64,000 nucleotides of DNA from Amblyomma americanum (GCF_052857255.1 NC_135504.1:136202929-136266928), one strand, 5' to 3'; shown: positions 34,606 to 46,658, numbered from the stretch's first letter. The notes: a model not told the origin generated them from the sequence alone. Translations and numbers: made by a program.

Positions 34606-35889
34606 CTGTGCCGCTGCTGCTGCTGCTGCTGTGCTGCTGCTGTGCTGCTCTGCTGCTGCTGTGCCGCTGCTGTTGTTGTTCCGCTGCTTCAGCTGTGCTG
34701 CTGCTGCTGCTGCTGCTGCTGTTGTGCTGCTGCTGCTGCTGTGCTGCTGCTGGTTTGCTGCTGCTATGCTGCTGCTGCTGTGCTGCTGCTGTTGTGCTGA
34801 TGCTGAGCTGCTGCTGCTGCTGCTAATGTGCTGCTGTTGCTGTGCTGCTTCTGCTGTGGTGCTGTGCTGCTGCTGCTGTGCTGCTGTGCCACTCCTGCTG
34901 TTGTTGTTGTTGTTGTGCTGCTGCTTCTGCTGCTGCTGTGCTGCTGCTGTGCTGCTCCTGCTGCTGCTGCTGTGGTGCTGCTGCTGCTGTGCTGCTACTG
35001 CTGCTGCTGCTACTGTGCGGCTGCTGAGCTGCTGCTGCTGCTGTGCTGTTGCTGCTGTGCTGCTGCTGCTGCTGTGCTGCTGCTGTTGTGCTGCTGCTTT
35101 TGTGATGCTGCTGCTGTGCTGCTGCTGCTGTGCTGCTGTGCTGCTTCTGCTGCTGCTGTTGTGCTGCTGCTGCTGCTGTTGTGCTGCTGCTGTGCTGCTG
35201 CTGGGCTGCTGCTGCTGCTGTGCTGCTGCTGCTGTGCTGCTACTGCTGCTGCTGCTGCTGCTGCTGTGCTGCTGCTGTTGTGATGCTGCTGCTGTGCCGC
35301 TGCTGCTGTGCTGCTGCTGCTGTGCTGCTGCTGTGCTGCTGCTGTTCTGCTGCTGCTGCTGTGCTGCTGCTGCTGAGCTGCTGCTGCTGTGCTGCTGCTG
35401 CTGCTGTGCTGCTGCTGTTGTGCTGCTGCTGTGCTGCTGCTGTGCTGCTGCTGCTCTGCTGCTGTGCTGCTGCTGTGCTGCTTCTGCTGTGCTGCTGCTG
35501 CTGTGCTGCTGCTGCTGTGGTGCTGTGCTGCTGCTGTGCCGCTGCTGCTGCTGTTGTTGTTGTTCCTCTGCTGCTGCTGTGCTGCTGCTGCTGTTGTGCT
35601 GCTGCTGCTGTGCTGCTGCTGCTGCTGTTGTGCTGCTGCTGTGCTGCTGCTGTGCTGCTCCTGCTGCTGCTGCTGTGCTGATGTGCTCCGGCTGCTGCTG
35701 TGCTGCTGCTGCTGCTGTTGTGCTGCTGCTGCTGCTGTGCTGCTGCTGCTGTGCTACTGTGCTGCTGTGCAGCTGCTGCGCTGCTGTTGCTGCTGCTGCT
35801 GTGCTGCTGCTGCTGCTGTTGTGCTGCTGCTGCTGTGATGCTGCTGCTGTGCTGCTGCTGTGCTGCTGTGCTGTGCTGCTGTGCTGCTG

Positions 35890-35960
35890 CTGGTGCTGTT
35901 GTTGTTGTTGTTGTTGTTGGGCTGCTCCTTCTGCTGCTGTTGTGATGCTGCTGCTGTGCC
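35890..35960 (+). repeat. Solitary alpha module with GTTGGGCTGCTCC variant
   Basis: The TTG run ends TTGGGCTGCTCC instead of TTGTGCTGCTCC. This removes the usual TG unit boundary and is private to this copy. Confidence 0.85.
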
Positions 35961-37419
35961 GATGCTGCTGTGCTGCTGCTGTGGCTGTGCTGCTGCTGCT
36001 GTGCTGCTGCTGTGCTGCTTCTGCTGCTGGTATGCAGCTGCTGCTGTGCTGCTGCTGCTGTGCTGCTGCTGCTGCAGCTGAGCTGCTGCTGCTGCTGAGC
36101 TGCTGCTGCTGTCCTGCTGCTGTTGTGCTGCTGCTGCTGCTGCTGTGCTGCTGCTGCTGTGCTGCTGCTGCTGCTGTGTTGCTGCTGCAGCTGAGCTGCT
36201 GCTGCTGCTGAGCTGCTGCTGCTGTGCTGCTGCTGCTGCTGTCCTGCTGCTGTTGTGCTGCTGCTGCTGCTGCTGTGCTGCTGTGCTGCTGCTGCTATGC
36301 TGCTGCTGCTGTGCTGCTGTGCAGCTGCTGCTGTGCTGCTGCTGTGCTGCTGCTGTGCTGCTGTGCTGCTGCTGTGCCGATGCTGCTGCTGCTGCTGTTT
36401 TTGTTGTGCCGCTGCTGCTGCTGTGCTGCTGCTGCTGTTGTGCTGCTGCTGCTGCTGCTGTGCTGCTGCTGGTGTGCTGCTGCTATGCTGCTGCTGCTGT
36501 GCTGCTGCTGCTGATGTGCTGCTGCTGCTGTGCTGCTGCTGCTGTGCTGCTGCTGCTGCTGCTGTGCTTCTGTGCTGCTCCTGCTGTTGTTGTTGTTGTT
36601 GTTGTGCTGCTGCTTCTGCTGCTGCTGTTGTGCTGCTGCTGCTGTGCTGCTGCTGCTGCTGTTCTGCTGCTGTGCTGCTCCTGCTGCTGCTGCTTCTGCT
36701 GCTGCTGTTGTGCTGCTGCTGCTGTGCTGCTGCTGCTGCTGTTCTGCTGCTGTGCTGCTCCTGCTGCTGCTGCTGTGCTGCTGCTGTGCTGCTGCTGCTG
36801 CTGTGCTGCTGCTGCTGTGCTGCTACTGCTGCTGCTGCTGCTGTGCGGCTGCTGAGCTGCTACTGCTGCTGTGCTGCTGCTGCTGTGCTGCTGCTGCTGT
36901 GCTGCTGCTGCTGTGATGCTGCTGCTGTGCTGCTGCTGCTGCTGTGCCGCCGCTGCTGCTGTGCTGCTGCTGTGCTGCTGCTGTGCTGCTGCTGGTGCTG
37001 TGCTGGTGCTGTGCTGCTGCTGCTGTGCTGCTGCTGCTGTGTTGCTGCAGCTGTGCTGCTGCTGCTGTTGTTGTTGTTTTGTGCTGCTGTTGCTGCTGCT
37101 GTTGTGATGCTGCTGCTGTGCTGCTGCTGCTGCTGCTGATGTGCTGCTCCTGCTGCTGTGCTGCTACTGCAGCTGTGCCGCTGCTGCTGTGCTGCTGCTG
37201 CTGCTCTTCTGCTGCTGCTGTGCTGCTGCTGAGCTGCTGCTGCTGTGCTGCTGCTGCTGTGCTGCTGTGCTGCTGCTGCTCTGCTGCTGTGCTGCTGCTG
37301 TGCTGCTGCTGTTGTTGTTGTGCCGCTGCTGCTGCTGTGCTGCTGCTGCTGTGCTGCTGCTGCTGTGCTGCTGCTGCTGAGCTGCTGCTGCTGCTGTTGT
37401 GCTGCTGTGCTGCTGCAGC

Positions 37420-37429
37420 TTGGTGGTTG
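37420..37429 (+). repeat. TTGGTGGTTG landmark (T subtype)
   Basis: Copy of 30,288 at offset 7,132. Confidence 0.95.
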
Positions 37430-38658
37430 TGCTGCTGCTGGTGTGCTGCAGCTATGCTGCTGCTGCTGTGTTGCTGCTGCTGCTGTGCTGCTGCTGCTGT
37501 GCTGCTGCTGTTGTGCTGCTGCTGCTGCTGCTGTGCTGCTGCTGTTGTGCTGATGTGCTGCTGCTGTGCTGCTGCTGCTGCTGCTGCTGCTGTGCTGCTG
37601 TTGCTGTGCTGCTTCTGCTGTGGTGCTGTGCTGCTGCTGCTGTGCTGCTGTGCTGCTCCTGTTGTTGTTGTTGTTGTTGTGCTGCTGCTTCTGCTGCTGC
37701 TGTTGTGCTGCTGCTGCTGTGCTGCTGCTGTGCTGCTCCTGCTGCTGCTGCTGTGCTGCTGTGGTACTGCTGCTGCTGTGCTGCTACTGCTGCTACTTTG
37801 CGGCTGCTGAGCTGCTGCTGCTGTGCTGCTGCTGCTGTGCTGCTGCTGCTGCTGTGCTGCTGCTGCTGTTGTGCTGCTGCTGCTGCTGTGATGCTGCTGC
37901 TGTGCTGCTGCTGTGCCGCCGCTACTGCTGTGCTGCTGCTGCTGCTGTGCTGCTGTGCTGCTGCTGCTGCTGTGCTGCTGCTGCTGTTGTGCTGCTGCTG
38001 CTGCTGCTGTTGTGCTGCTGCTGCGGCTGCGCTGCTGCTGCTGCTGGGCTGCTGCTGCTGCTGTGCTGCTGCTGCTGTGCTGCTGCTGCTGTGCTGCTAC
38101 TGCTGCTGCTGCTGAGCTGCTGCTGCTCTGCTGCTGCTGTTGTGCTGCTGCTGCTGCTGTGCTGCTGCTGCTTCTGTTGCTGCTGCTGTTGTGATGCTGG
38201 TGCTGTGCCGCTGCTGCTGTGCTGCTGCTGCTGTGCTGCTGCTGTTCTGCTGCTGCTGTTCTGCTGCTGCTGCTGAGCTGCTGCTGCTGTGCTGCTGCTG
38301 CTGTGCTGCTGCTGCTCTGCTGCTGAGCTGCTGCAGTGCTGCTTCTGCTGTGCTGCTGCTGCTGTGCTGCTGCTGTGCCGCTGCTGCTGCTGTTGTTGTT
38401 GTGCCGCTGCTGCTGCTGCTGTTGTGCTGCTGCTGTTGTGCTGCTGCTGCTGTGCTGCTGCTGCTGCTGAGCTGCTGCTGTTGTGATGCTGTGCTGCTGC
38501 TGTGCTGCTTTGCTGCTGCTGCGCTGCTGTGCTGCTCCTGTTGTTGTTGTTGTTGTTGTGCTGCTGCTGCTTCTGCTGCTGCTGTTGTGCTGCTGCTGCT
38601 GTGATGCTGCTGCTGCTGTGCCGCTGCTGTGCTGCTCCTGCTGATGCTGCTGTGCTCC

Positions 38659-38691
<33 letters not shown>

Positions 38692-38734
38692 GCTGCTGCT
38701 GTTGTGCTGCTGCTGCTGCTGTGCTGCTGCTGCT

Positions 38735-38747
38735 GGGCCGGTACTGG
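38735..38747 (+). repeat. GGGCCGGTACTGG landmark
   Basis: Copy of 31,552 at offset 7,183. Confidence 0.95.
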
Positions 38748-40639
38748 TGCTGCTGCTGCTGTGCTGCTGTGCTGCTGCTGCTGTGCTACTGTGCTGTGCT
38801 GCTGCTGTTGTGCTTCTGCTGCTGCTGCTGCTGTTTTGCTGCTGCTGTGCTGCTGCTACTGTGCTGCTGCTGTGCTGCTGTGCTGCTGCTGTGCTGCTTC
38901 TGCTGTGCTGCTGCTGTGCTGCTCCTGCTGCTGCTGCTGTGCTCCGGCTGCTGCTGTGCTGCTGCTGCTGTTGTGCTGCTGCTGTTGTGCTGCTGCTGCT
39001 GCTGCTGTGCTGCTGCTGCTGTGCTACTGTGCTGCTGTGCTGCTCCTGCGCTCCTGTTGCTGCTGCTGCTGTGCTGCTGCTGCTGCTGTTGTGCTGCTGC
39101 TGCTGCTGTGATGCTGCTGCTGTGCTGCTGCTGCTGTGCTGCTGCTGTGCTGTGCTGCTGTGCTGCTGCTGGTGCTGTTGTTGTTGTTGTTGTTGTGCTG
39201 CTCCTTCTGCTGCTGTTGTGATGCTGCTGCTGTGCCGATGCTGCTGTGCTGCTGTGGCTGTGCTGCTGCTGCTGTGCTGCTCCTGCTGCTGCGCTGGTGT
39301 GCTGCTGCTGCTGTGCTGCTGCTGTGCTGCTTCTGCTGCTGGTATGCAGCTGCTGCTGTGCTGCTGCTGCTGTGCTGCTGCTGCTGCTGCTGTGCTGCTG
39401 CTGCAGCTGAGCTGCTGCTGCTGCTGAGCTGCTGCTGCCGTGCTGCCGCTGCTGCTGCTGTCCTGCTGCTGTTGTGCTGCTGCTGCTGCTGCTGCTGTGC
39501 TGCTGCTGCTGTGCTGCTGCTGCTGCTGTGCTGCTGCTGCAGCTGAGCTGCTGCTGCTGCTGCTGTGCTGCTGCTGCTGCGCTGCTGCTGTGCTGCTCCT
39601 GCTGCTGTGCTGCTGCTGCTGTGCTGCTGCTGCTGTGCTGCTGCTGTTGTGCTGCTGCTGCTGCTGCTGTGCTGCTGCTACTGTGCTGCTGCTGCTGTGC
39701 TGCTGTGCTGCTGCTGTGCTGCTTCTGCTGTGCTGCTGCTGTGCTGCTGCTGCTGCTGCTGCTGTGCTGCTGCTGCTGCTGCTGCTGCTGTTGTGCTGCT
39801 GGTGTGCTGCTGTGCTGCTGCTGCTGCAGTTCTGCTGTGCTGCTGCTGTGCTGCTGCTGCTGCTGCTGTGCTGCTGCTGCAGCTGAGCTGCTGCTGCTGC
39901 TGAGCTGCTGCTGCTGTGCTGCTGCTGCTGTCCTGCTGCTGTTGTGCTGCTGCTGCTGCTGCTGCTGCTGTGCTGCTGCTGCTGCTGTGCTGCTGCTGCA
40001 GCTGAGCTGCTGCTGCTGAGCTGCTGCTGCTGTGCTGCTGCTGCTGCTGTCCTGCTGCTGTTGTGCTGCTGCTGCTGCTGCTGTGCTGCTGTGCTGCTGC
40101 TGCTATGCTGCTGCTGCTGTGCAGCTGCTGCTGTGCTGCTGCTGTGCCACTGCTGCTGCTGCTGTTTTTGTTGTGCCGCTGCTGCTGTTGTGCTGCTGCT
40201 GCTGCTGCTGCTGTGCTGCTGCTGGTGTGCTGCTGCTATGCTGCTGCTGCTGTGCTGCTGCTGCTGATGTGCTGCTGCTGCTGTGCTGCTGCTGCTGTGC
40301 TGCTTCTGCTGTGCTTCTGTGCTGCTCCTGCGGTTGTTGTTGTTGTTGTTGTGCTGCTGCTTCTGCTGCTGCTGTTGTGCTGCTGCTGCTGCTGTTCTGC
40401 TGCTGTCCTGCTCCTGCTGCTGCTGCTGTGCTGCTGCTGTGCTGCTGCTGCTGCTGTGCTGCTGCTGCTGTGCTGCTACTGCTGCTGCTGCTGCTGTGCG
40501 GCTGCTGAGCTGCTACTGCTGCTGTGCTGCTGCTGCTGTGCTGCTGCTGTTGTGCTGCTGCTGCTGTGATGCTGCTGCTGTGCTGCTGGTGCTGTGCTGC
40601 TGCTGTGCCGCCGCTGCTGCTGTGCTGCTGCTGCTGTGC

Positions 40640-41310
40640 TGCTGCTGGTGCTGTTGTTGTTGTTGTGCTGCTCCTTCTGCTGCTGTTGTGATGCTGCTGT
40701 GCCGCTGCTGCTGTGCTGCTGCTGCTGCTGCTGTGCTGCTGCTGCTGTGCTGCTCCTGCTGCTGTGCTGCTGTGCTGCTGCTGCTGTGCTGCTGCCGGTG
40801 CTGTTGGTGTTGTTGTGCTGCTCCTTCTGCTGCTGTTGTGATGCTGCTGCTGTGCCGCTGCTGCTGTGCTGCTGCTGCTGCTGTGCTGCTGCTGCTGTGC
40901 TGCTGCTGCTGCTGTGCTGCTGTGCTGCTGCTGTTGTTGTGCCGCTGCTGCTGCTGTGCTGCTGCTGCTGTGCTGCTTCTGCTGTGCTGCTGCTGTGCTG
41001 CTGTGCTGCTGCTGCTGCTGTTGTGCTGCTGCTGCTGCTGCTGTGCTGCTGCTGCTGCTGCTGTGCTGCTGCTGCTGTGCTGCTGCTGCTGCAGTTCTGC
41101 TGTGCTGCTGCTGCTGCTGCTGCTGCTGTGCTGCTGCTGGTGCTGTTGTTGTTGTTGTGCTGCTCCTTCTGCTGCTGTTGTGATGCTGCTTCTGTGCCGC
41201 TGCTGCTGTGCTGCTGCTGCTGTGCTGCTCCTGCTGCTGTGCTGCTGCCGGTGTTGTTGTTGTTGTTGTTGTTGTGCTGCTCCTTCTGCTGCTGTTGTGA
41301 TGCTGCTGCT
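40640..41310 (+). repeat. Alpha-module cluster, four members
   Basis: Family C, equivalent of 19,600-20,300. The first member is followed by GATGCTGCTGTGCCG, one triplet shorter than usual. Confidence 0.88.
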
Positions 41311-41417
41311 GTGCCGCTGCTGCTGTGCTGCTGCTGCTGCTGTGCTGCTGCGGTGCTGCTGTGCTGCTGCTGTGTTGCTGCAGCTGTGCTGCTGCGCTGC
41401 TGATGCTGTTGTTGTTG

Positions 41418-41426
41418 TCGTCGTCG
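41418..41426 (+). repeat. Contracted (TCG)3 run
   Basis: Only three TCG triplets, the shortest of the sixteen, in the same context as 20,410 and 45,886 (five each). This is a loss of six bases by whole triplets, consistent with slippage. Confidence 0.96.
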
Positions 41427-41719
41427 TTGTTGTTGTTGTTGTTGTGCTGCTGCTTCTGCTGCTGCTGCTGTGCTGCTGCTGTGCTGCTGCTGTGCTGCTC
41501 CTGCTGCTGTGCTGCTGCTGCTGTGCTGCTGCTGCTGTGCTGCTGCTGTTGTGCTGCTGCTGCTGCTGTGCTGCTGCTACTGTGCTGCTGCTGCTGTGCT
41601 GCTGTGCTGCTGCTGTGCTGCTTCTGCTGTGCTGCTGCTGTGCTGCTGCTGCTGTGCTGCTGCTGCTGCTGTTGTGCTGCTGCTGTGCTGCTGTGCTGCT
41701 GCAGCTGCAGTTCTGCTGT

Positions 41720-41900
41720 GCTGCTGCTGGTGCTGTTGTTGTTGTTGTTGTGCTGCTCCTTCTGCTGCTGCTGTGCTGCTGCTGCTGTGCTGCTCCTGCT
41801 GCTGTGCTGCTGTGCTGCTGCTGCTGTGCTGCTGCCGGTGCTGTTGTTGTTGTTGTTGTGCTGCTCCTTCTGCTGCTGTTGTGATGCTGCTGCTGTGCCG
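41720..41900 (+). repeat. Alpha-module pair, first truncated
   Basis: The first member ends CTCCTTCTGCTGCTGCTGTG without TTGTGATG. The second is complete. The same truncated/complete pair occurs at 46,225-46,390, 54,585-54,745 and 56,255-56,420. Confidence 0.88.
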
Positions 41901-42207
41901 CTGCTGCTGTGCTGCTGCTGCTGCTGCTGCTGTGCTGCTGTGCTGCTGCTGTGCCGCTGCTGCTGATGCTGTTGTTGTGCCGCTGCTGCTGCTGTGCTGC
42001 TGCTGTGCTGCTTCTGCTGTGCTGCTGCTGAGCTGCTGCTGCTGTGCTGCTGCTGCTGTGCTGCTGTGCTGCTGCTGCTCTGCTGCTGTGCTGCTGCTGT
42101 GCTGCTGCTGTTGTTGTTGTGCCGCTGCTGCTGCTGTGCTGCTGCTGCTGTGCTGCTGCTGCTGCTGAGCTGCTGCTGCTGCTGTTGTGCTGCTGTGCTG
42201 CTGCAGC

Positions 42208-42217
42208 TTGGTGGTTG
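42208..42217 (+). repeat. TTGGTGGTTG landmark (T subtype)
   Basis: Copy of 37,420 at offset 4,788. Confidence 0.95.
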
Positions 42218-43548
42218 TGCTGCTGCTGGTGTGCTGCAGCTATGCTGCTGCTGCTGTGTTGCTGCTGCTGCTGTGCTGCTGCTGCTGTGCTGCTGCTGTT
42301 GTGCTGCTGCTGCTGCTGCTGCTGTGCTGCTGCTGTTGTGCTGATGTGCTGCTGCTGTGCTGCTGCTGCTGCTGCTGCTGTGCTGCTGTTGCTGTGCTGC
42401 TTCTGCTGTGGTTTTGTGCTGCTGCTGCTGTGCTGCTGTGCTGCTCCTGTTGTTGTTGTTGTTGTTGTGCTGCTGCTTCTGCTGCTGCTGTTGTGCTGCT
42501 GCTGCTGTGCTGCTGCTGTGCTGCTCCTGCTGCTGCTGCTGTGCTGCTGTGGTGCTGCTGCTGCTGTGCTGCTACTGCTGCTGCTGCTACTGTGCGGCTG
42601 CTGAGCTGCTGCTGCTGTGCTGCTGCTGCTGTGCTGCTGCTGCTGCTGTGCTGCTGCTGCTGCTGTTGTGCTGCTGCTGCTGCTGTGATGCTGCTGCTGT
42701 GCTGCTGCTGTGCCGCCGCTACTGCTGTGCTGCTGCTGCTGCTGTGCTGCTGTGCTGCTGCTGCTGCTGTGCTGCTGCTGCTGTTGTGCTGCTGCTGCTG
42801 CTGCTGTTGTGCTGCTGCTGCGGCTGCGCTGCTGCTGCTGCTGGGCTGCTGCTGCTGCTGTGCTGCTGCTGCTGTGCTGCTGCTGCTGTGCTGCTGCTGC
42901 TGTGCTGCTACTGCTGCTGCTGCTGAGCTGCTGCTGCTCTGCTGCTGCTGTTGTGCTGCTGCTGCTGCTGTGCTGCTGCTGCTTCTGTTGCTGCTGCTGT
43001 TGTGATGCTGGTGCTGTGCCGCTGCTGCTGTGCTGCTGCTGCTGTGCTGCTGCTGTTCTGCTGCTGCTGTTCTGCTGCTGCTGCTGAGCTGCTGCTGCTG
43101 TGCTGCTGCTGCTGTGCTGCTGCTGCTCTGCTGCTGAGCTGCTGCAGTGCTGCTTCTGCTGTGCTGCTGCTGTGCCGCTGCTGCTGCTGTTGTTGTTGTG
43201 CCGCTGCTGCTGCTGCTGTTGTGCTGCTGCTGTTGTGCTGCTGCTGCTGTGCTGCTGCTGCTGCTGCTGTGCTGCTGCTGCTGCTGAGCTGCTGCTGTTG
43301 TGATGCTGTGCTGCTGCTGTGCTGCTTTGCTGCTGCTGCGCTGCTGTGCTGCTCCTGTTGTTGTTGTTGTTGTTGTGCTGCTGCTGCTTCTGCTGCTGCT
43401 GTTGTGCTGCTGCTGCTGTGATGCTGCTGCTGTGCCGCTGCTGTGCTGCTCCTGCTGATGCTGCTGTGCTCCTGCTGTTGTTGTTGTTGTTGTTGTTGTT
43501 GTTGTGCTGCTGCTGTTGTGCTGCTGCTGCTGCTGTGCTGCTGCTGCT

Positions 43549-43561
43549 GGGCCGGTACTGG
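43549..43561 (+). repeat. GGGCCGGTACTGG landmark
   Basis: Copy of 38,735 at offset 4,814. Confidence 0.95.
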
Positions 43562-45079
43562 TGCTGCTGCTGCTGTGCTGCTGTGCTGCTGCTGCTGTGC
43601 TACTGTGCTGTGCTGCTGCTGTTGTGCTGCTGCTGCTGCTGCTGCTGTTTTGCTGCTGCTGTGCTGCTGCTACTGTGCTGCTGCTGTGCTGCTGTGCTGC
43701 TGCTGTGCTGCTTCTGCTGTGCTGCTGCTGTGCTGCTCCTGCTGCTGCTGCTGTGCTGATGTGCTCCGGCTGCTGCTGTGCTGCTGCTGCTGTTGTGCTG
43801 CTGCTGTTGTGCTGCTGCTGCTGCTGCTGTGCTGCTGCTGCTGCTGCTGCTGTGCTGCTGCTGCAGCTGAGCTGCTGCTGCTGCTGAGCTGCTGCTGCCG
43901 TGCTGCCGCTGCTGCTGCTGTCCTGCTGCTGTTGTGCTGCTGCTGCTGCTGCCGCTGTGCTGCTGCTGCTGTGCTGCTGCTGCTGCTGTGCTGCTGCTGC
44001 AGCTGAGCTGCTGCTGCTGAGCTGCTGCTGCTGCTGTGCTGCTGCTGCTGCGCTGCTGCTGTGCTGCTCCTGCTGCTGTGCTGCTGCTGCTGTGCTGCTG
44101 CTGCTGTGCTGCTGCTGTTGTGCTGCTGCTGCTGCTGTGCTGCTGCTACTGTGCTGCTGCTGCTGTGCTGCTGTGCTGCTGCTGTGCTGCTTCTGCTGTG
44201 CTGCTGCTGTGCTGCTGCTGCTGCTGCTGTGCTGCTGCTGCTGCTGCTGCTGCTGTTGTGCTGCTGCTGTGCTGCTGTGCTGCTGCTGCTGCAGTTCTGC
44301 TGTGCTGCTGCTGTGCTGCTGCTGCTGTGCTGCTGCTGCTGCTGTGCTGCTGCTGCAGCTGAGCTGCTGCTGCTGCTGAGCTGCTGCTGCTGTGCTGCTG
44401 CTGCTGTCCTGCTGCTGTTGTGCTGCTGCTGCTGCTGTGCTGCTGCTGCTGCTGTGCTGCTGCTGCAGCTGAGCTGCTGCTGCTGAGCTGCTGCTGTGCT
44501 GCTGCTGCTGCTGTCCTGCTGCTGTTGTGCTGCTGCTGCTGCTGTGCTGCTGTGCTGCTGCTGCTATGCTGCTGCTGCTGTGCAGCTGCTGCTGTGCTGC
44601 TGTTGTGCTGCTGTGCTGCTGCTGTGCCGCTGCTGCTGCTGCTGTTTTTGTTGTGCCGCTGCTGCTGTTGTGCTGCTGCTGCTGCTGCTGTGCTGCTGCT
44701 GGTGTGCTGCTGCTATGCTGCTGCTGCTGTGCTGCTGCTGCTGTGCTGCTGCTGCTGTGCTGCTTCTGCTGTGCTTCTGTGCTGCTCCTGCGGTTGTTGT
44801 TGTTGTTGTTGTTGTGCTGCTGCTTCTGCTGCTGCTGTTGTGCTGCTGCTGCTGCTGTTCTGCTGCTGTCCTGCTCCTGCTGCTGCTGCTGTGCTGCTGC
44901 TGTGCTGCTGCTGCTGCTGTGCTGCTACTGCTGCTGCTGCTGCTGTGCGGCTGCTGAGCTGCTACTGCTGCTGTGCTGCTGCTGCTGTGCTGCTGCTGTT
45001 GTGCTGCTGCTGCTGTGCTGCTGTGCTGCTGCTGCTGTGCTGCTGCTGTGCCGCCGCTGCTGCTGTGCTGCTGCTGCTG

Positions 45080-45775
45080 TGCTGCTGCTGGTGCTGTTGT
45101 TGTTGTTGTGCTGCTCCTTCTGCTGCTGTTGTGATGCTGCTGCTGTGCCGCTGCTGCTGTGCTGCTGCTGCTGCTGCTGCTGTGCTGCTGCTGCTGTGCT
45201 GCTCCTGCTGCTGTGCTGCTGTGCTGCTGCTGCTGTGCTGCTGCCGGTGCTGTTGGTGTTGTTGTGCTGCTCCTTCTGCTGCTGTTGTGATGCTGCTGCT
45301 GTGCCGCTGCTGCTGTGCTGCTGCTGCTGCTGCTGTGCTGCTGCTGCTGTGCTGCTGCTGCTGCTGTGCTGCTGCTGCTGTGCTGCTGCTGCTGCTGTGC
45401 TGCTGTGCTGCTGCTGTTGTTGTGCCGCTGCTGCTGCTGTGCTGCTGCTGCTGCTGTGCTGCTTCTGCTGTGCTGCTGCTGTGCTGCTGTGCTGCTGCTG
45501 CTGCTGCTGTTGTGCTGGTGCTGCTGCTGCTGTGCTGCTGCTGCTGTGCTGCTGCTGCTGCAGTTCTGCTGTGCTGCTGCTGCTGTGCTGCTGTGCTGCT
45601 GCTGGTGCTGTTGTTGTTGTTGTGCTGCTCCTTCTGCTGCTGTTGTGATGCTGCTTCTGTGCCGCTGCTGCTGTGCTGCTGCTGCTGTGCTGCTCCTGCT
45701 GCTGTGCTGCTGCCGGTGTTGTTGTTGTTGTTGTTGTTGTTGTGCTGCTCCTTCTGCTGCTGTTGTGATGCTGCT
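45080..45775 (+). repeat. Alpha-module cluster, four members
   Basis: Copy of 40,640-41,310 at offset about 4.46 kb. Confidence 0.88.
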
Positions 45776-45885
45776 GCTGTGCCGCTGCTGCTGTGCTGCT
45801 GCTGCTGCTGTGCTGCTGCTGTGCTGCTGTGCTGCTGCTGTGTTGCTGCAGCTGTGCTGCTGCGCTGCTGATGCTGTTGTTGTTG

Positions 45886-45900
45886 TCGTCGTCGTCGTCG
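45886..45900 (+). repeat. (TCG)5 run
   Basis: Family C position. It pairs with 46,659 at 773 bp spacing. Confidence 0.97.
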
Positions 45901-46224
45901 TTGTTGTTGTTGTTGTTGTGCTGCTGCTTCTGCTGCTGCTGCTGTGCTGCTGCTGTGCTGCTGCTGTGCTGCTCCTGCTGCTGTGCTGCTGCTGCTGTGC
46001 TGCTGCTGCTGTGCTGCTGCTGTTGTGCTGCTGCTGCTGCTGTGCTGCTGCTACTGTGCTGCTGCTGCTGTGCTGCTGTGCTGCTGCTGTGCTGCTTCTG
46101 CTGTGCTGCTGCTGTGCTGCTGCTGCTGCTGCTGTGCTGCTGCTGCTGCTGCTGTTGTGCTGCTGCTGTGCTGCTGTGCTGCTGCTGCTGCAGTTCTGCT
46201 GTGCTGCTGCTGCTGTGCTGCTGC

Positions 46225-46390
46225 TGGTGCTGTTGTTGTTGTTGTTGTGCTGCTCCTTCTGCTGCTGCTGTGCTGCTGCTGCTGTGCTGCTCCTGCTGCT
46301 GTGCTGCTGTGCTGCTGCTGCTGTGCTGCTGCCGGTGCTGTTGTTGTTGTTGTTGTGCTGCTCCTTCTGCTGCTGTTGTGATGCTGCTGC
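46225..46390 (+). repeat. Alpha-module pair, first truncated
   Basis: Copy of 41,720-41,900. Source of the pairs at 54,585 and 56,255. Confidence 0.88.
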
Positions 46391-46658
46391 TGTGCCGCTG
46401 CTGCTGTGCTGCTGCTGCTGCTGCTGCTGTGCTGCTGTGCTGCTGCTGTGCCGCTGCTGCTGATGCTGTTGTTGTGCCGCTGCTGCTGCTGTGCTGCTGT
46501 TCTGCTTCTGCTGTGCTGCTGTGCTGCTGCTGCTGCTGCTGTTGTTCTGCTGCTGCTGCTGTGCTGCTGCTGTGCTGCTGTGCTGCTGCTGCTGTGCTAC
46601 TGTGCTGCTGCTGTGTTGCTGCAGCTGTGCTGCTGCGCTGCTGATGCTGTTGTTGTTG

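Larger units (their letters stand above)
32401..39565 (+). repeat. Second copy of the 7.1 kb compound HOR (D+E)
   Basis: Matches 25,335-32,400 with offset 7,079 from 32,783 to 34,119. The offset is then 7,138-7,149 past the place where 25,069-29,205 had lost a stretch, 7,115 near 36,145, 7,132 near 37,141-37,566, and 7,180-7,194 up to 39,440. Offset changes are all small unit or TTG indels. TTGGTGGTTG is at 37,420 and GGGCCGGTAC at 38,735. It ends at the GCTGCGCTGCTGCTG join word (about 39,577). Confidence 0.87.
39566..42005 (+). repeat. Segment G (family C copy)
   Basis: Follows the order of 18,560-20,400 (offset about 21.0 kb) and is itself copied at about 44,040-46,470 (offset 4,464-4,471). 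It carries CTGTTTTTG (about 40,164), six alpha modules in two clusters and a contracted TCG run (41,418). It breaks off near 42,005 and re-enters the sequence that follows 37,190. Confidence 0.82.
42006..46470 (+). repeat. Tandem copy of 37,190-42,005 with an internal loss of about 350 bp
   Basis: Offset to the upstream copy is 4,788 at TTGGTGGTTG (42,208 versus 37,420), 4,811 near 42,951 and 4,814-4,817 near 43,319-43,549. It is then 4,460 at 43,900 and 4,464-4,471 to the end. The fall of about 355 bp near 43,840 removes the part carrying GTGCTACTG, the solitary alpha module, GTGGCTG and TATGCAGC that sits at 39,020-39,390 in the upstream copy. The remaining order is intact. Confidence 0.85.
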
